Of a stretch of DNA of 64,000 nt, positions 46,140 to 58,717 are shown one piece after another. The notes below the pieces were generated by a model. That model saw only the letters and a list, made by a program, of their open reading frames with translations, was not told the origin of the DNA and did no database searches. Made by a program: the position numbers and the translations under genes. This stretch comes from Drosophila persimilis (taxonomy: Eukaryota > Arthropoda > Insecta > Diptera > Drosophilidae): contig NW_020825298.1 in NCBI RefSeq assembly GCF_003286085.1, positions 8,742,001-8,806,000 of the forward strand, in the 5' to 3' direction. Position 1 is the stretch's first letter; every line of letters begins with the position of its first letter.

Positions 46140-46388
46140 TTAGTAGCACTTCCAGCTTTCCTCCAGCCAGTCCCTGCTCTGGGCTCCAGTTCTATGGCCT
46201 TTACATTGCTCCCTAGTATGAGGGTAGAGCTCTACAGGATCATAGCTACATATATCATTGTGGCAAAGCTCCAAAGCCTGCTGTCGAAACAGCTTTACCT
46301 GCCACACCTGTCCGCTTATGTTTTTTGCTGCATATCCCATTCTTTTGGAGAGATTCTTGGGCGACACATGGATCTCCTGGCTCCGCAT
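46140..46388 (-). CDS. 82-residue candidate ORF, unknown
   Basis: The frame from ATG 46388 to TAA 46140 reads like protein: GYAAKNISGQVWQVKLFRQQ, ALELCHNDICSYDPVELYPH, and a close WLEESWKCY. Several Cys and aromatic residues are present in balanced composition. The same frame stays open for about 95 more codons after the single TAA (to about 45845), reading YTYLDPIVDPKTCSKAYIWQ and on, so this may be an older, longer gene cut by one stop, or two exons. AATAAA on the minus strand lies near 45810. I know no family match. It could be a lineage-specific gene or a pseudogene. Confidence 0.4.
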   Translation of the reverse strand: MRSQEIHVSPKNLSKRMGYAAKNISGQVWQVKLFRQQALELCHNDICSYDPVELYPHTREQCKGHRTGAQSRDWLEESWKCY

Positions 46389-48689
46389 TCACCGGAACAG
46401 AGGTTTGTAGGGGGACCCTCCCTAAAGAGATTCCTCAAAGAGATCTACCTGCTCTGAAAATAGACCAAAAGACGGTGAAGTAGCTGCCAGAAGTAGTAGA
46501 AATGGGAGTAATAGTAGTAGAAATATTGAAAAAGTTGTCCTAAAGGTGAATAATGGTCGTGATTATTTGGAAAGTAGCTTCGAGAGTAATGGGAGGTTTT
46601 AAAGGGCCTTTCTTATCGCCTTTAAAGTGAAGTATTACGAATATTCCTTCAAGTTTCACCAGCATTATCGAGTCGTTACTAACATTAAGTCACGGTTTCT
46701 TCTATCTGTAGAGGAATTCCATATAGTTCCATAGGTTCCATAGCTTTCATTTCATAGCTTCAGGATTTTCTCCATAACAACCCAAAGAGCTGAAATCCCT
46801 TGCAAAATACAGTCAAATCCCCCTCGTAACTACTTAAGAGCCCCACCCGAAAGACGCCACAGCAATTACATGTCCGAGTATATCACGCATACGCAGTGAT
46901 GGCCATGGCACAATAAAGGGGCGCATAAATTATGCACAAAAGTAGCCGCGAAAGTAGTTTATCTTCAGCTTCCATTTGGCTGTTGATTTTTCATAGAAGA
47001 ATTATGGCCCCAGTCGCAGTGGCGGGCCGTGGACCAGCGGGAGAGTCCAACTAAATGGCTTCCTGTGGGTTCCTGCCACCCACCGATGCGGCCACCCACT
47101 GAAGCCGCTGCCGCTGCTGTGCAAGACATATAAATATATTTTGCAAATTGTAATTTAAAACATTTTGGAGCGCAGCCAAGTAATAATTTGTGCCATGGCT
47201 GCACTTCTCCGGCTGCATCTTGTCCGTGGATTCCGTATTCCGTATTCCGTACTTCGTATTCCGTATTTTGAATTGTGAAATGGCGGAATTGATGCGCTCG
47301 ACTGCACTGAGCTCTTCCCCTGGGGGGGACTAGGGCTCAACCGGGAGGACAGGCAAAGGAGGTGCTTCATCCGAGGGCTCCATCCGTGGAAGCCAAAGCC
47401 GTGGCATTGTTATCGTATCCATTCCTCCCTCCCTGCTGCTTTTTTCGCTTTTTCTATTTTCCATTTGGTGGCATATCAATGCGACTCCTTGAGAATAGCA
47501 TTTTATTGCTTCAAACAACATGGAAAGTCAAGTGTTGCAGTCTAGCGCAATTATTCTGGCCCTCCGATCTGATCTGCCGCCGCAGCGGGTATTTTTTTCG
47601 CCCGCCCCCCCCCTCGGTTTCGGTTCGGCGCAATAAATTCTATTAAAATGCAATTTGAAGGCTCTGTGATTTTAAATAATGCCAAGCGGCAGCGGCAGGA
47701 GCCCTCGGGCATCCCATTCTCCTTTTGTTATCCTTGGAGCTGCTTGGCAATCGCTTGGGTTTCCCTTTTGCCACCGATTGAGATTTATGCAACATCCTGG
47801 AGGTCCTGGTGCCCCTCCTGTTGTTATTCCAAGTATTTATGGTTGGCCCCGAGAGTCCTTAGCTAATTGGGTTGTCAATTTCAAGCGGATAAGTCGCATC
47901 CTCTGGAATTAGGAGTAACCCATATATGAAGCCAAAAGAAAAGTCCCACTGAAAATTTGGCCAAAAGAAATGGCAATTTAATTAATGCTCGAGGGGGGGG
48001 GAGGGCGTGGAAAGGCAGCGAAAGATTAAAATAGTTGAAATGTCATTAGCACCAAAGGGCGGGCCGCAGGAGCAGGCACTGGGCCAAAGGATCATCCGGG
48101 GGGGACGGAGAGAGTGAGAGAGAGAGGGGGGAATGGTCATCGTGTTGACCACACAATTGTGTGGTCACGTGATGACTTTTTGGCGCTGCTCTTGTGGTCA
48201 TAATTTCACAGCCACAAAAAGAGTACAAGAGGAATAGTAGAACCCAAAGAGAAAGGAGGGAAGGGAAGGAAGGAAGGAAGGCAGGAAGAAGGCAATTCAA
48301 GGAAGCACTCTCCCTCCCTCCCTCTCTCTCTGCAACGCCTCCTCCAGGGACTATCTCGGTGCTTTTTGTTTGCTCTTTAAGTTCCTGTTAAAAATTCATT
48401 AGGAGTTTTAATTAAAATTCCCCCTGTGCACCGGCAGAGGAGCGCCACTTCAACACTTAGCGTTCGCTCACATCGCCAATGTCTCCACCAAAGAAAAACT
48501 AAAAGAAAAACTGCCTTTTGTGCACAGAAGTTTTTTTTTTTTTTTGGCAAGGCATCGCCTTTTCCGACTCATAATTCTAACTGACAAAAAAAAAAATCAA
48601 CAAAAAAATAGAAGAAGTGGAAAGAAATGAAATGCGAGATTTGGAAGATGAAAATTTGTATACTCTTTCAGTGATCATTGTTTTTATGA

Positions 48690-49145
48690 GAGATCTACGA
48701 TTTAGAGAAAAAATAAAATAATAAAATATATACATATAAAGAAATATAAAAAAACATTAAATTATTACTTATTATATTATACGAATTTTATTAATAATAA
48801 TATTATAATATAATAAAATAAGAATATTTAATAATAATAATAAAAATAGAATATATATTTAATATATAATTTAAATATAAATAATATTTCATAACAAAAT
48901 TATTAATAACAGTGGTATACTATAATTATTAATCATTGCATTATTAAATTTTATTTATATGAAAATTATATTTAATTATTAATTATTATTTATATTAAAA
49001 TTAAATATTAAATACATATTCAATTTATATTATTATTATTATTATTATTATTATTAAAATATATAATATAATATAATAAATATTAAATATTATAATTAAA
49101 TATGTATATCCACCAATAATAATTATTTTTATATTATTATTAAAA
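48690..49145. repeat. AT-rich low-complexity block with (ATT)n
   Basis: About 450 bp composed almost wholly of A and T, with TAATA, ATATAA and a pure ATT run at 49029-49056. Confidence 0.8.
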
Positions 49146-50496
49146 AATGTGCAAATGGAAAAAGTTTTCCTTCCACATAATAATGGCCTCCCAATTTATA
49201 TTAAATATCCCAAAAATATCACTATTCATTTTAGCAGTCCGTTCCTAATTATTTGAGTGCCCACATTTCAAAGGACTCCCCTTAATATATGGCAAACCTT
49301 CAGCCCAATCCGAAATACCCTGTGGCAGGGCACACTGAGGGACAAAAACCTCGACGACAGCCTCCATATGTGACTCCGCCGGGACTGCGGAGGCGCTGAT
49401 GCCGCTGGCACTTTACATGCCTGACTACGTGTCCTTTTAATATCCTGTACACTGGCGGCGGCGCTTCAAAACTTCCGCTGGCAAATAAATAAAAATGTCC
49501 TGGCAAGCACCAAATGAAAAACATGTATTTTTATGCGGAAATATGAGCGTGTTTGTGGAAGTTTTGTTGGGTTTTTTAGAGCTCTACAAATAATAATTTG
49601 TGGGCTTGTGTTTAGTTAATTTTACATTTGTTTTAATTGTTTAATCCGTCTAATTGGTATTGGTTTTAAAGGTACTTTTGCTTGTTAAACAAATACTAAA
49701 AAAAGGGACATGTATTTTCTATGTGCTGTTTATATTTTTGGTGCAAAGAAAAGCGTGGATAATGCGGAAAAAGGTTTAAAAAAAATGTTTAAAAATTGCC
49801 AAAAAATAAACAAACATTCTAAGATTGATAACTAATGATTTTATAAGCTAAATAGATTTTTTAATATGCAGGGCAACACTTGAATAACCTAAACCAGGCC
49901 ATGCCCAGATATCAGCCCTGATCCGGGGGTCGGAGATGTTAATCCTTAAGAAATAATTCTGATAAATTAGATATGGGAGGAGGAGAGCAAACAGACACGT
50001 GAAATAGTGCGGAAAAGTAACCCCAATCCCCGAAATATATCCCAAAGAAATTGTAGTGCCTATAATTTATAAATTGAAATATTTCAATTACCTAAAAACT
50101 AATTTATAGATCCCTAATCACCCAATCACCTGCTCGCATTGTCATCTATCAATCACCAATCACCATTTAAATATTTACACGGCCGTATTTGGTGAATTTC
50201 GCAATAAAATGCTGGTTAATTCTCCAGCGAATGCGACATTCCGGCCTCGATTCTTGTCGGTCTGACTTCTGGCATCTACTATAATGCGCTGCTATAATCA
50301 TAATTAGTTTTGCATAATTTGAACCCGCCAGTGGGGCGACCAGCAATGGCATTCCAGTGTGTGTGTTCGCCCCCGAACAATATTCAATTACAAACATTGC
50401 TGAATGCTCTAAACATTTCGAGTGTCTGGCTGGAAATTAATTTGTTTGTGTAACTGGGAAAACTAACACTACTATTCGTCAGTCCTTGGTCCTTGG

Positions 50497-50497
<1 letters not shown>

Positions 50498-50534
<37 letters not shown>

Positions 50535-50580
50535 AGGTGTGCAAACAAATTGCGTACGTGTACGTGTACGTGTACGTGTG
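50498..50580. repeat. CAGGAG hexamer and GTACGT hexamer repeats
   Basis: About six copies of CAGGAG at 50498-50535 and about four of GTACGT at 50553-50580, 18 bp apart. Confidence 0.85.
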
Positions 50581-51750
50581 TCCTTTTGGTCCTTTGGTAA
50601 TTGTAATGCGAGCAAATAAACGAGCGAGTCCAACACGAATATTCATACAACAATGGAACAAACAGCTGGAGTGGAAGCTGGACAGGACCCACCAAGGACA
50701 TGGCCGAACACAGATGTGGCTGCAGATGGAGTGAAAGGCAAATGCCAGAACAGGACACGACAAATGCCTGATGTGGGTGGCCGCCCCCTCCTACCCCCCA
50801 CCCCCTTTATAATTCCAGCAAACAGCAACAAAAATTTTTTTAATTTCAATTCCCATTTTTTTTTTTTGGTTTCTTTTGCTGAAACAAGTCGTGTTACAAA
50901 TTTGAATTTATGTGTGTCCTGCCAACACCTGGCAACAGTATCCTGCGGTGGTCAGGCCCCCCTCCTCCCCCCCACTACTGTGCTCCCGTGCTCCCAAGTT
51001 TCCCAAGCGTCGATCGTATAAAGTTTGCCCGAACATTACCTACATATGACATTTTAAAGTGTTGCCCTGTCTGGGAGTCGGGAGCCAGGAGTCGGGAGTC
51101 GGGAGCCCTTGCCTGGGGAATTGCCTGATTGGGGGCGGAGAAAATGCTGCTAAAATTGAATTCACAAAGTTATGAATAGTTAATATACGAAGGATATACG
51201 GGGGAGGAGCACACACGACAGGGGAATAGGGAGGGGCTATGAGAATGAGATTTAGCTAAGCAAAAACTTTTGTCGCATAGTTTAATGTTGAAATGGGAAT
51301 TGTTGTATGCTACTTGTTTATTAATAATCCAAAAACCATTTCAATCGAAGCAAATTAATAAATAAATTTTATTAAAACCCCAACTAAAACAAAGCCAACG
51401 GCTTTTAGGCCCCCCTACATTGCCATGTCCTGTTGTTGGGTCAGATCCAAGCAGAACCCAGGCAGGCCATGACCCCAATCGATCCACTCCATTGTCCCAG
51501 CATCGAGTGAATTATTAATCAACAATGGAAAAGCGCACAACAATGCAAGTGCCATCCCCGAACCCATGTCCTGGCGTACGAGTGGGCTACCTGGGCTCCT
51601 GTCAATACAATCCACGTGTGTGGCGCTGAGAGTACCCGAGTACCCGAGTATTTTTCATTAGAGCAATTTTTGTTAATTACATGAGACGAAGGCGGCCAGC
51701 GGGCAGGCAGCTGCATGTCCATAAAGTGTCCATTTCAATTCGCTTTTCTT

Positions 51751-51939
51751 TTTATACCCGATGCTCAAAAAGGGTATAAGGGGTATATTAGATTTGTGGG
51801 CAAACAGCATACAAAAATCTATAAATACTCGCACCAAAAACCAATGGAAACACATTGAACACTCACTTTATCCATCTTCAGGGATCGATTCCCCGATTTG
51901 TACTCTCTTCCTGGTGCAGTGTGCGCCATCGGGTATAAA
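51751..51939. mobile_element. 189-bp MITE-like element with 13-bp terminal inverted repeats
   Basis: TTTATACCCGATG at 51751-51763 is the exact reverse complement of CATCGGGTATAAA at 51927-51939. The inside is unique non-coding sequence (GGGTATATTAGATTTGTGG near the left end, CTCTTCCTGGTGCAGTGTGCGCC near the right end). The right-hand part recurs at 61480-61577, which supports a dispersed family. No target-site duplication is obvious. Confidence 0.65.
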
Positions 51940-53196
51940 TGTAGAGCCGCGGCCCTTTCTTTGGGCCAGACCTTTGCCCTGTCAATCGCTGTTGCTGGTC
52001 TTCGATTGCGATTCGGTTTCGGTTTCGCTTTTGTTTTCCGTTTTTACTCCGGCATCGGCATCTCTGACCTATAAATCATCTAATGGCCAGGACGGGACAC
52101 GACAGGACAGGTTTGGTTTCGATTTGGCAGGGGTATGGATGGAGTGGCGATGCATCCTCTAACCCAGCCCATCTCCTACCTCCTACATCGCATGTGTCAA
52201 TATTTGTGCGAAATGCGGCCGCAGTCTCGTCGACACAAACACACTCCATCACCCGCATCCACAGCCCCATCCACAGCCCCATCCACATCCACATCCACAG
52301 TCGGTTTCGGTTTTTGTGGGATTTTAGTTTGTTTTGTTTCCGTTTCGTTTTTCCGAATTCCTCTGCAGCTTTTCCAATATTTTCCCTCCCCAGAGATAGC
52401 GAGCGGCTGTACGCTTTTAGTTGTTTAAATTTAAGTCCTATAGACCAAAAAAAAGAAAGGAAAGCAGAACAAAGCACCAAAAGTCACATTCGAATTTAGT
52501 TGGGTTCCCTTTTTGGCCAGCGTTTGAATATTTTAACTATTTTCTGAAGCTGCAGTCGGAGTCGAACAGATGGACATCTGTTTTGCAGTTCATTTGTCAT
52601 GGAATTGAATTTCTTGGGGCTTCCCATCCCGCCACTTGTGGTGTCTGCCGCACAGCGTATGAGCAACTTATTTGCCATCTGTCATGGCTGGCCTGAGAAA
52701 TGAAATGAAATCAAATGCAGTCGAGTGAGAAATTGGGAAGAATAGTTGCGGAATAAGTTCCCCTCTCTTTCTCTCTCTGCAGAGGACTTCTTAATGGAGA
52801 CAAGTCGAACACATCTTTGGGGAGGTTTAAAGTGGTCGAATAATAATTTGGAAAGGGTTCTCCATGGAGATTAGGTGGAGAAAGGTGGGTATATTAATGG
52901 CTTATCCATTAAATTGGTTTATAAAAATATTAGATCCATGATTGGATGCCATTTTCTCAAATATATTCGGCTTATCGAATCACGACAAGAAATATATCTG
53001 CAGATCGAGAGATGGCAGATCTCCTTTGTTTTTGATTTTGTTATGAGTATATGTTGGACGTAGGGTTACAATTTAAATGCAAGAATCAATTGGCCCCCCA
53101 TAATAGCATTATTTAGGTATCAAATCGAATACGCTGCACCATGGTGAAAATAGTTATATTATTGCGCTGTAATGTTGCATTGGATAAAACATCCCC
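51940..53196. other. Gene-free region before the foldback element
   Basis: No gene supported. It holds CATCCACA-type repeats (52255-52300) and CTCTCT (52764-52780). Confidence 0.5.
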
Positions 53197-54600
53197 TTTT
53201 TTCACTTACCCATATTCTTTCTCTTCTTTTCTAATATTCTCGATTCAGAAGATTCTGAAGAGGGACACCGCACGACGACCTCGAAGTTACGAAAAAACCG
53301 CACCGAAACCGCAAACAAAACGCGCAAAACGATTTCCAATAAGAGCGCACACATTTTAGGCATATTAATTTCAGGTGAGGCAGGGGGCGGAAGTTCGTGT
53401 AAACACACTAAGCAAGAGAGAGTCAGATCAGCACCATTGGGTGCGCCTCACCCTGTCATGAACTTCACTTGGAATGAGAGCGCTCAGTCCTTTTTGATTC
53501 TCTTCTTCACTGCCTCCCACTACTACTCTCCAGTAATGGGAGTGGGAAAGGGACAAGACTTGACGAAATTTTCGGTAAGTTTACAAACACGCACACACAC
53601 GCACATTGCTGAAAATCACGCGATCAAACGAAAAAATAAGCGAGACAACGAAACAATTAAACATTTTAGATATTTACACATGAACAAAAATTAATTTATG
53701 CCAAATAATATGTTTTCTACATTTATATAAAATATATGAAACACATATCAAAGATTGATGCACTTTTCCTTCGACGAGCTGCATTTGTGCCGCCATTTTG
53801 CCTTTTGCTTCGCCTCCGCTCTTGGCAAGCACACATTTTCTTGCATTAAAACAATTTTTTTGCATTTATTTTTAATAAATTGCACTAAACTTCACTTAAC
53901 ACACCTGCTCGACATTTTTCCCGTTGGATTTTTCTCCATTTTCCCGATTTTCAGGGAATAAAACGCGGAGCTGACTTGCAAACGCCCGCTTGGGCCGACT
54001 GAAAAAATTTGAGTGAGAGCAACGCAAGTCCGCTCATTCTTTGATCTCCTGCTCCTTTTCCTATTTGCTCTCTCTCCCACGCACTATTCCGGTACTTTGC
54101 GAAATCGAAAAACAGGAAAAATGGGAATCAATGGAACGACAACTCATTTTTGCTTTTACACACGAAAAAAAGAATTTATGTCAATTAATAAATATGTTTT
54201 CTCCATATAAAATATATAAAACACACTTGCATATGTACATATATTACATATAGCTGCACTTTTCCTTCGTTGTGATGCATTTTTGTCGCCATTTTGCCTT
54301 TTTTTGCCCCCTCCCTTGACCAAACACATTATTTTGCACCAAAAAACACATTTTCTTGCACTAAAACACTTGTTTTTTACACCAAACTTCACTACACTCC
54401 CGCGCGACATTTTACCTGATGGGTTTTTCACCATTTTCCGGGTTTTCACGGATCTGAACGCGGAGCGGACTTGCGAACGCCTGCTTGGCCCGGTGAAAAA
54501 ATTTGAGTGAAAGCGACGCAAAGACGTTCATTCTATGCTCTCCTGCTGCTCTTCCTATTTGCCCTCTCTCGCACGCTCTCACGAGTGCTCATCTATACTC
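53197..54600 (+). repeat. Left inverted arm of the foldback element
   Basis: The tip segment with GGTGCGCCTCACCCTGTCATG (minus its last base, 53447-53466) is mirrored at 56575-56594. Two internal units follow, each with GCCATTTTGCC and, later, TATTTGCTCTCTC. Confidence 0.85.
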
Positions 54601-54959
54601 CTTGTCTTCATCCTCTGCTACTGAAAAGAGAGATCAATTAATTTAATTAAATTAAGTACTTTTACGAAGAGAGATTAATTAATATAATTTGAATAAGTAA
54701 TTTCACCCTACGATGCACCTACACCGCGCACTGTAACTCTCTCATCAGTCTCTGCTTCTCACTCCCACACTCTTTTGATCTCTCTTTGCAGTAGCAGATG
54801 AAAACGACAAGGAGCATGATGAAATTATACAAGGTGGTCATTTGGTCATTTGTTCACCTCTCGCTCACCGAACATGGCTTCAAAGCACTCTCAGTAGCGC
54901 TGAGCGTGAAATAAACTCGAGAGAGAGTTGGCGGACCGACCACCTTGTATAATTTCATT

Positions 54960-56840
54960 ATGAGCAGAAGTACCCGAGAGAGCGTGGGCGAGAGAGCAAA
55001 TAGGAAGAGGAGTAGAAGATCAAAGAATGAACGCACTTGCATCGTTCACACTCCAATTTTTTCAGCCGGCTGAAGCGGGCGTTTGCAAGTCAGCTCCGCG
55101 TTTTATTCCCTGAAAATTGGGAAAATGGTGGAAAATCCATCGGGTAAAATGTCGCGCCGGTGTGTTAACTGCAGTGCTCGTATATAAATATATAAAATAA
55201 ATGTGTTTCAGTGCAAGAAAAGTTTCAAGAGCGGGGGCGCAGAAAGAGGCAAAATGGCGGCAAAAATGCAGATCTACGAAGGAAAGGTCAGCTATTTGTG
55301 ATACGAATATATGTGTATATATTTTAATTATGTGATATACATATGTGGATAAGCATATATTTTTTTTGTAAAAATTCGTGTTTTTTTATGTGGAAAATCA
55401 AAAAGGTTTCGTTGTCCCTTTTTTCGTTTTTCGTTTTCGCAAAAGTACCGGAATAGTGCGTGGGTGAGAGAGCAAATAGGAAGAGGAGTAGAAGATCAAA
55501 GAATGAACGCACTTGCACCGTTCTCACTCCAATTTTTTCAGCCGGCCGAAGCGGGCGTTCGGATGTCAGCTCCGCGTTTTATTCCCTGAAAACCGGTAAA
55601 ATGGTGAAAAATCCAACGGGTAAAATGTCGCGCGGGAGTGTAGTGAAGTTTGGTGTAAAAAACAAGTGTTTTAGTGCAAGAAAATGTGTTTTATCGGAGA
55701 AAAATGTGTGTGGTCAAGGGCGGGGGCCAAAAAAGGCAAAATGGCGAAAAAAAATGCAGATCCACAAAGGAAAAGTGCAGCAATGTGTGAAATATGTGTA
55801 TTCTTTTGATGTATACGTACATAAACATTTAATTTTCGCGAAAATCATTTTTTTCCATGCGTAAAAATAAAAATTGTGTTAAATATCCGTTTTTTCCCTC
55901 ATTCTTCGTTTCGTTTTTCGTTTTCGCAAAAGTACCGGAATAGTGCGTGGGAGAGAGAGCAAATAGGAAGAGGAGCAGGAGATCAAAGAATGAGCGGACT
56001 TGCGTCGCGTTCACTCAAATTTTTTCAGCCGGCCCAAGCGGGCGTTGGCAAGTAGCTCCGCGTTTTATTCCGTGAAAATCGGGAAAATGGAGAAAAATCC
56101 AACGGGAAAAATGTCGAGCAGGTGTGTTAAGTGAAGTTTAGTGCAATTTATTAAAAATAAATGCAAAAAAATTGTTTTAATGCAAGAAAATGTGTGTTTG
56201 CCAAGCGCGGAGGCGAAGAAAAAGGCAAAATGGCGGCACAAATGCAGCTCGTCGAAGGAAAATTGCAATCAATCAATATGTATATGTGTTTCATCTAATA
56301 TTTACCTATATGTATATAGAAAAATTATTATTTGACATAAATTAATTTTTTTCATGTGTAAATATCGAAATTGTGTAATATTTCGTTGTCTCGCTTTTTT
56401 TCGTTTGATCGCGTGAGTTCCAGCAATGTGTGTGTGTGTGCGTGTTTGTAAACTTACCGAAAAATTCGTCAAGTCTTGTCCCTTTCCCACTCCCATTACT
56501 GGAGAGTAGTAGTGGGAGGCAGTGAAGAAGAGAATCAAAAAGGAACGAGCGCTCTCATTCCAAGTGAAGTTCATGACAGGGTGAGGCGCACCCAATGGTG
56601 CTGATCTGACTCTTTCTTGCTTAGTGTGTTTACACGAACTTCCGCCCCCTGCCTCACCTGAAATTAATATGCCTACAATGTGTGCGCTCTTATTGGAAAT
56701 CGTTTTGCGCGTTTCGTCTGCGGTTTCGATGCGGTATTTCGTAACTTCGAAGTCGTCGTGCGGTGTCCCTCTTCGTCAGAATCTTCTGAATGGAGAATGT
56801 GAGATAAGAAGAAAAAGAATATGGGTAAGTGAGCAAAGAG
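54960..56840 (-). repeat. Right inverted arm of the foldback element
   Basis: Three internal units in inverted orientation, each starting near GAGAGAGCAAATAGGAAGAG and running past GGCAAAATGGCG, then the tip segment mirroring the left arm. Confidence 0.85.
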
Positions 56841-58429
56841 AAATTATATTGTTTTTACAGTTTATACTTTTTTCCTTTTTATTTATTATAAGAGCATATG
56901 CACTTGATTTTTTATTTGTTGATATTTGTTCAAAGAGCACATATTATTCACGTTACAATTCTCGCTGAAGTCGGGTTGTCAAAGTTCTCCAGAAAATTAA
57001 ATCCCGAAAATATTTGGGGTTTTATAAAACTTATGTTCCACCTTCCCAGGATGCAAGTCGGGTCGGGCAGCTATTAGAGGTGTCCCAACCGATCATTGGT
57101 TTCTGGACGATGACTTTCCGTACTTTCCTTTTGTTTCAGCTGTCCTTGAATCCAGTCTGAACCGCCCAAGTGAAAATTATCCATAAATATATGTAGTTTA
57201 TAATTTGAAAAGGCTATAATTCGAGCTTATGTATATTTGAATGCAAAAATTAAGTACCTCAAAAAATATTCAAAAAATGTTGGTTTACAATCTCAAAACC
57301 GTCTTTGGTGTGGTCAAGCGGGCTTTTGTGGTTTTCAGGATATTTTTGAAGATCATTAGGAGAATACAGGATACATTTGGGCATTCAATTCGAGTTTAGT
57401 TAAATTCGTTCTACTTTTAAAAATATTTCTGAGGACATGGTAGTACCTCAGGGCTTCTCCTCTGACCCGAACGAATATCCATCTGCAAAAAAATCGTGCA
57501 ACCCTCTGTAGGCAGTGGCAACACTTTGGCGACAATTAAAAGGCAAATCTGCAATTGTTTAAACTTTAAACCCCGTGACCACAAGCCGTGACAATGGATG
57601 GGATGGAGCCGGAGCTGGAGACGGATCCGGAACACAGGGAAAATGGCACAGCACAAGCCGCAAAAAGGCAGAGGCAGAGGCAGAAAAATCTGAGAGCATT
57701 TCAGCCGCAAGCTGCGGCAAGTCCCAAAATAGTCATAAATTTCTAGCGTTTTTAACAAGAAACAGATGGGAAATGGAAAATGGGAAAAATGCAGAAGGCA
57801 GAAGTAAACAAAAAAATGGGGAAAAGCAAAGCGAAAATAAATATCTGGAGAATACTCGAACGCCCAAGGAGTTTGCTTTAATTTACTTTTTGTTCTGGTC
57901 TTTGGCGCCTCCTTCGACATCTTCCACTAATGACACTTTAAGGACTCAAGTCCAGTCCGAAAAGTGCATCCAATTAGGCCGGAATGTAAATCAAAGTTCA
58001 GCGTGATGGCCATCGAAAGGGGCCATAAGTGTGGGCCAAAATATATATTGTTTTTAATATGGCTGTCTGCGGCATGCCCCATGGCATCCACCATGCTGAA
58101 GCGCGAACATTAAGTGGCAGGCAATGTGGCGTTGTCGTCTTTGGCTGCACAAGAAGTGCGGTTCAGGCAGGAAGTCAATCCAGGGCAATGCCTTTGTGGG
58201 CGAGACATAAAAACAGGAAGAGAAAAACTCAATCAAATGCTGCAGATCGAATGGGGAATACCCTAAAGGAGGGAGAGACTAGGAAGCCTCTCCAATTCCA
58301 GGACACACGGCAAGGCAGGTTGGTGTCTCCTTGAGGTAGGGTGCTGCCCCGTCATCAGCATCCAACGAGACGACGCACGTAGCCGGCAACCGGAAATCCA
58401 CACACTCTAAAAACTAAACACAAGGGGGT

Positions 58430-58478
58430 GGCGGTGGCGAAGGGTGGGGGGGGGGGGGGGGGGGGTGAGGGGGGGGTT
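58430..58478 (+). repeat. Poly-G tract
   Basis: Twenty consecutive G (58446-58465), then TGAG and nine more G. A likely quadruplex former and a likely site of assembly length error. Confidence 0.9.
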
Positions 58479-58717
58479 TGGAGCGAAACAGCAGTACGAG
58501 CATTAAGCACGTCGGCAACATAAATATTTTAATTTTGCTAAAAATTTGTGCTGAAAAGTCGCTTTTTTGCATTAGCAAGAGACTCCCTCGGTATACACGT
58601 ACACAGACACACAGACACACACACGCACACACTGACACAGCATAAACTAAACAAAATGGCGTCGACGAAAGGATGCGCTACGTAACGGAGATGCTCGTCG
58701 CAGGCCGCCGTTTGTTA

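Larger units (their letters stand above)
46389..51750. other. Gene-free region with AT-rich block and microsatellites
   Basis: No gene supported. It includes TTCCGTA-type repeats (47229-47275), GGAAGGAAGG (48257-48285), a 450-bp very AT-rich block (48690-49145) with (ATT)n at 49029-49056, a CAGGAG hexamer repeat (50498-50535) and a GTACGT repeat (50553-50580). Confidence 0.5.
53197..56840. mobile_element. 3.6-kb foldback-like palindromic element
   Basis: Two long inverted arms frame a ~350-bp centre. The outer ~500 bp match as reverse complements (left 53197-53700, right 56330-56840; ACTTACCCATATTC near the left tip, GAATATGGGTAAGT near the right tip). Inside are related units of 350-500 bp: two in the left arm (about 53755-54110 and 54250-54600) and three inverted in the right arm (about 54960-55290, 55445-55790 and 55915-56270). 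The outermost units are nearly identical to each other; 54250-54600 pairs best with 55445-55790. No transposase frame is present, so it would be non-autonomous. Structure resembles foldback or Galileo-type elements, but I cannot assign a family. Confidence 0.85.

Noticed and set aside
53437-56595. Mirrored ORFs beginning MGAPHPVMNFTWNESA at both ends of the foldback element
   Set aside because: They are the same DNA in the two inverted arms, so shared openness is not independent evidence of coding; no domain seen.
53150-56870. TTATATT on both sides of the foldback element as a target-site duplication
   Set aside because: The copies do not lie at equal distance from the matching arm tips (about 35 bp off on the left), so they are probably chance in AT-rich flanks.
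57417-57920. 167-codon minus-strand ORF
   Set aside because: Phe/Leu/Pro-rich composition of pyrimidine-rich DNA, no domain, overlaps an equally long plus-strand frame.
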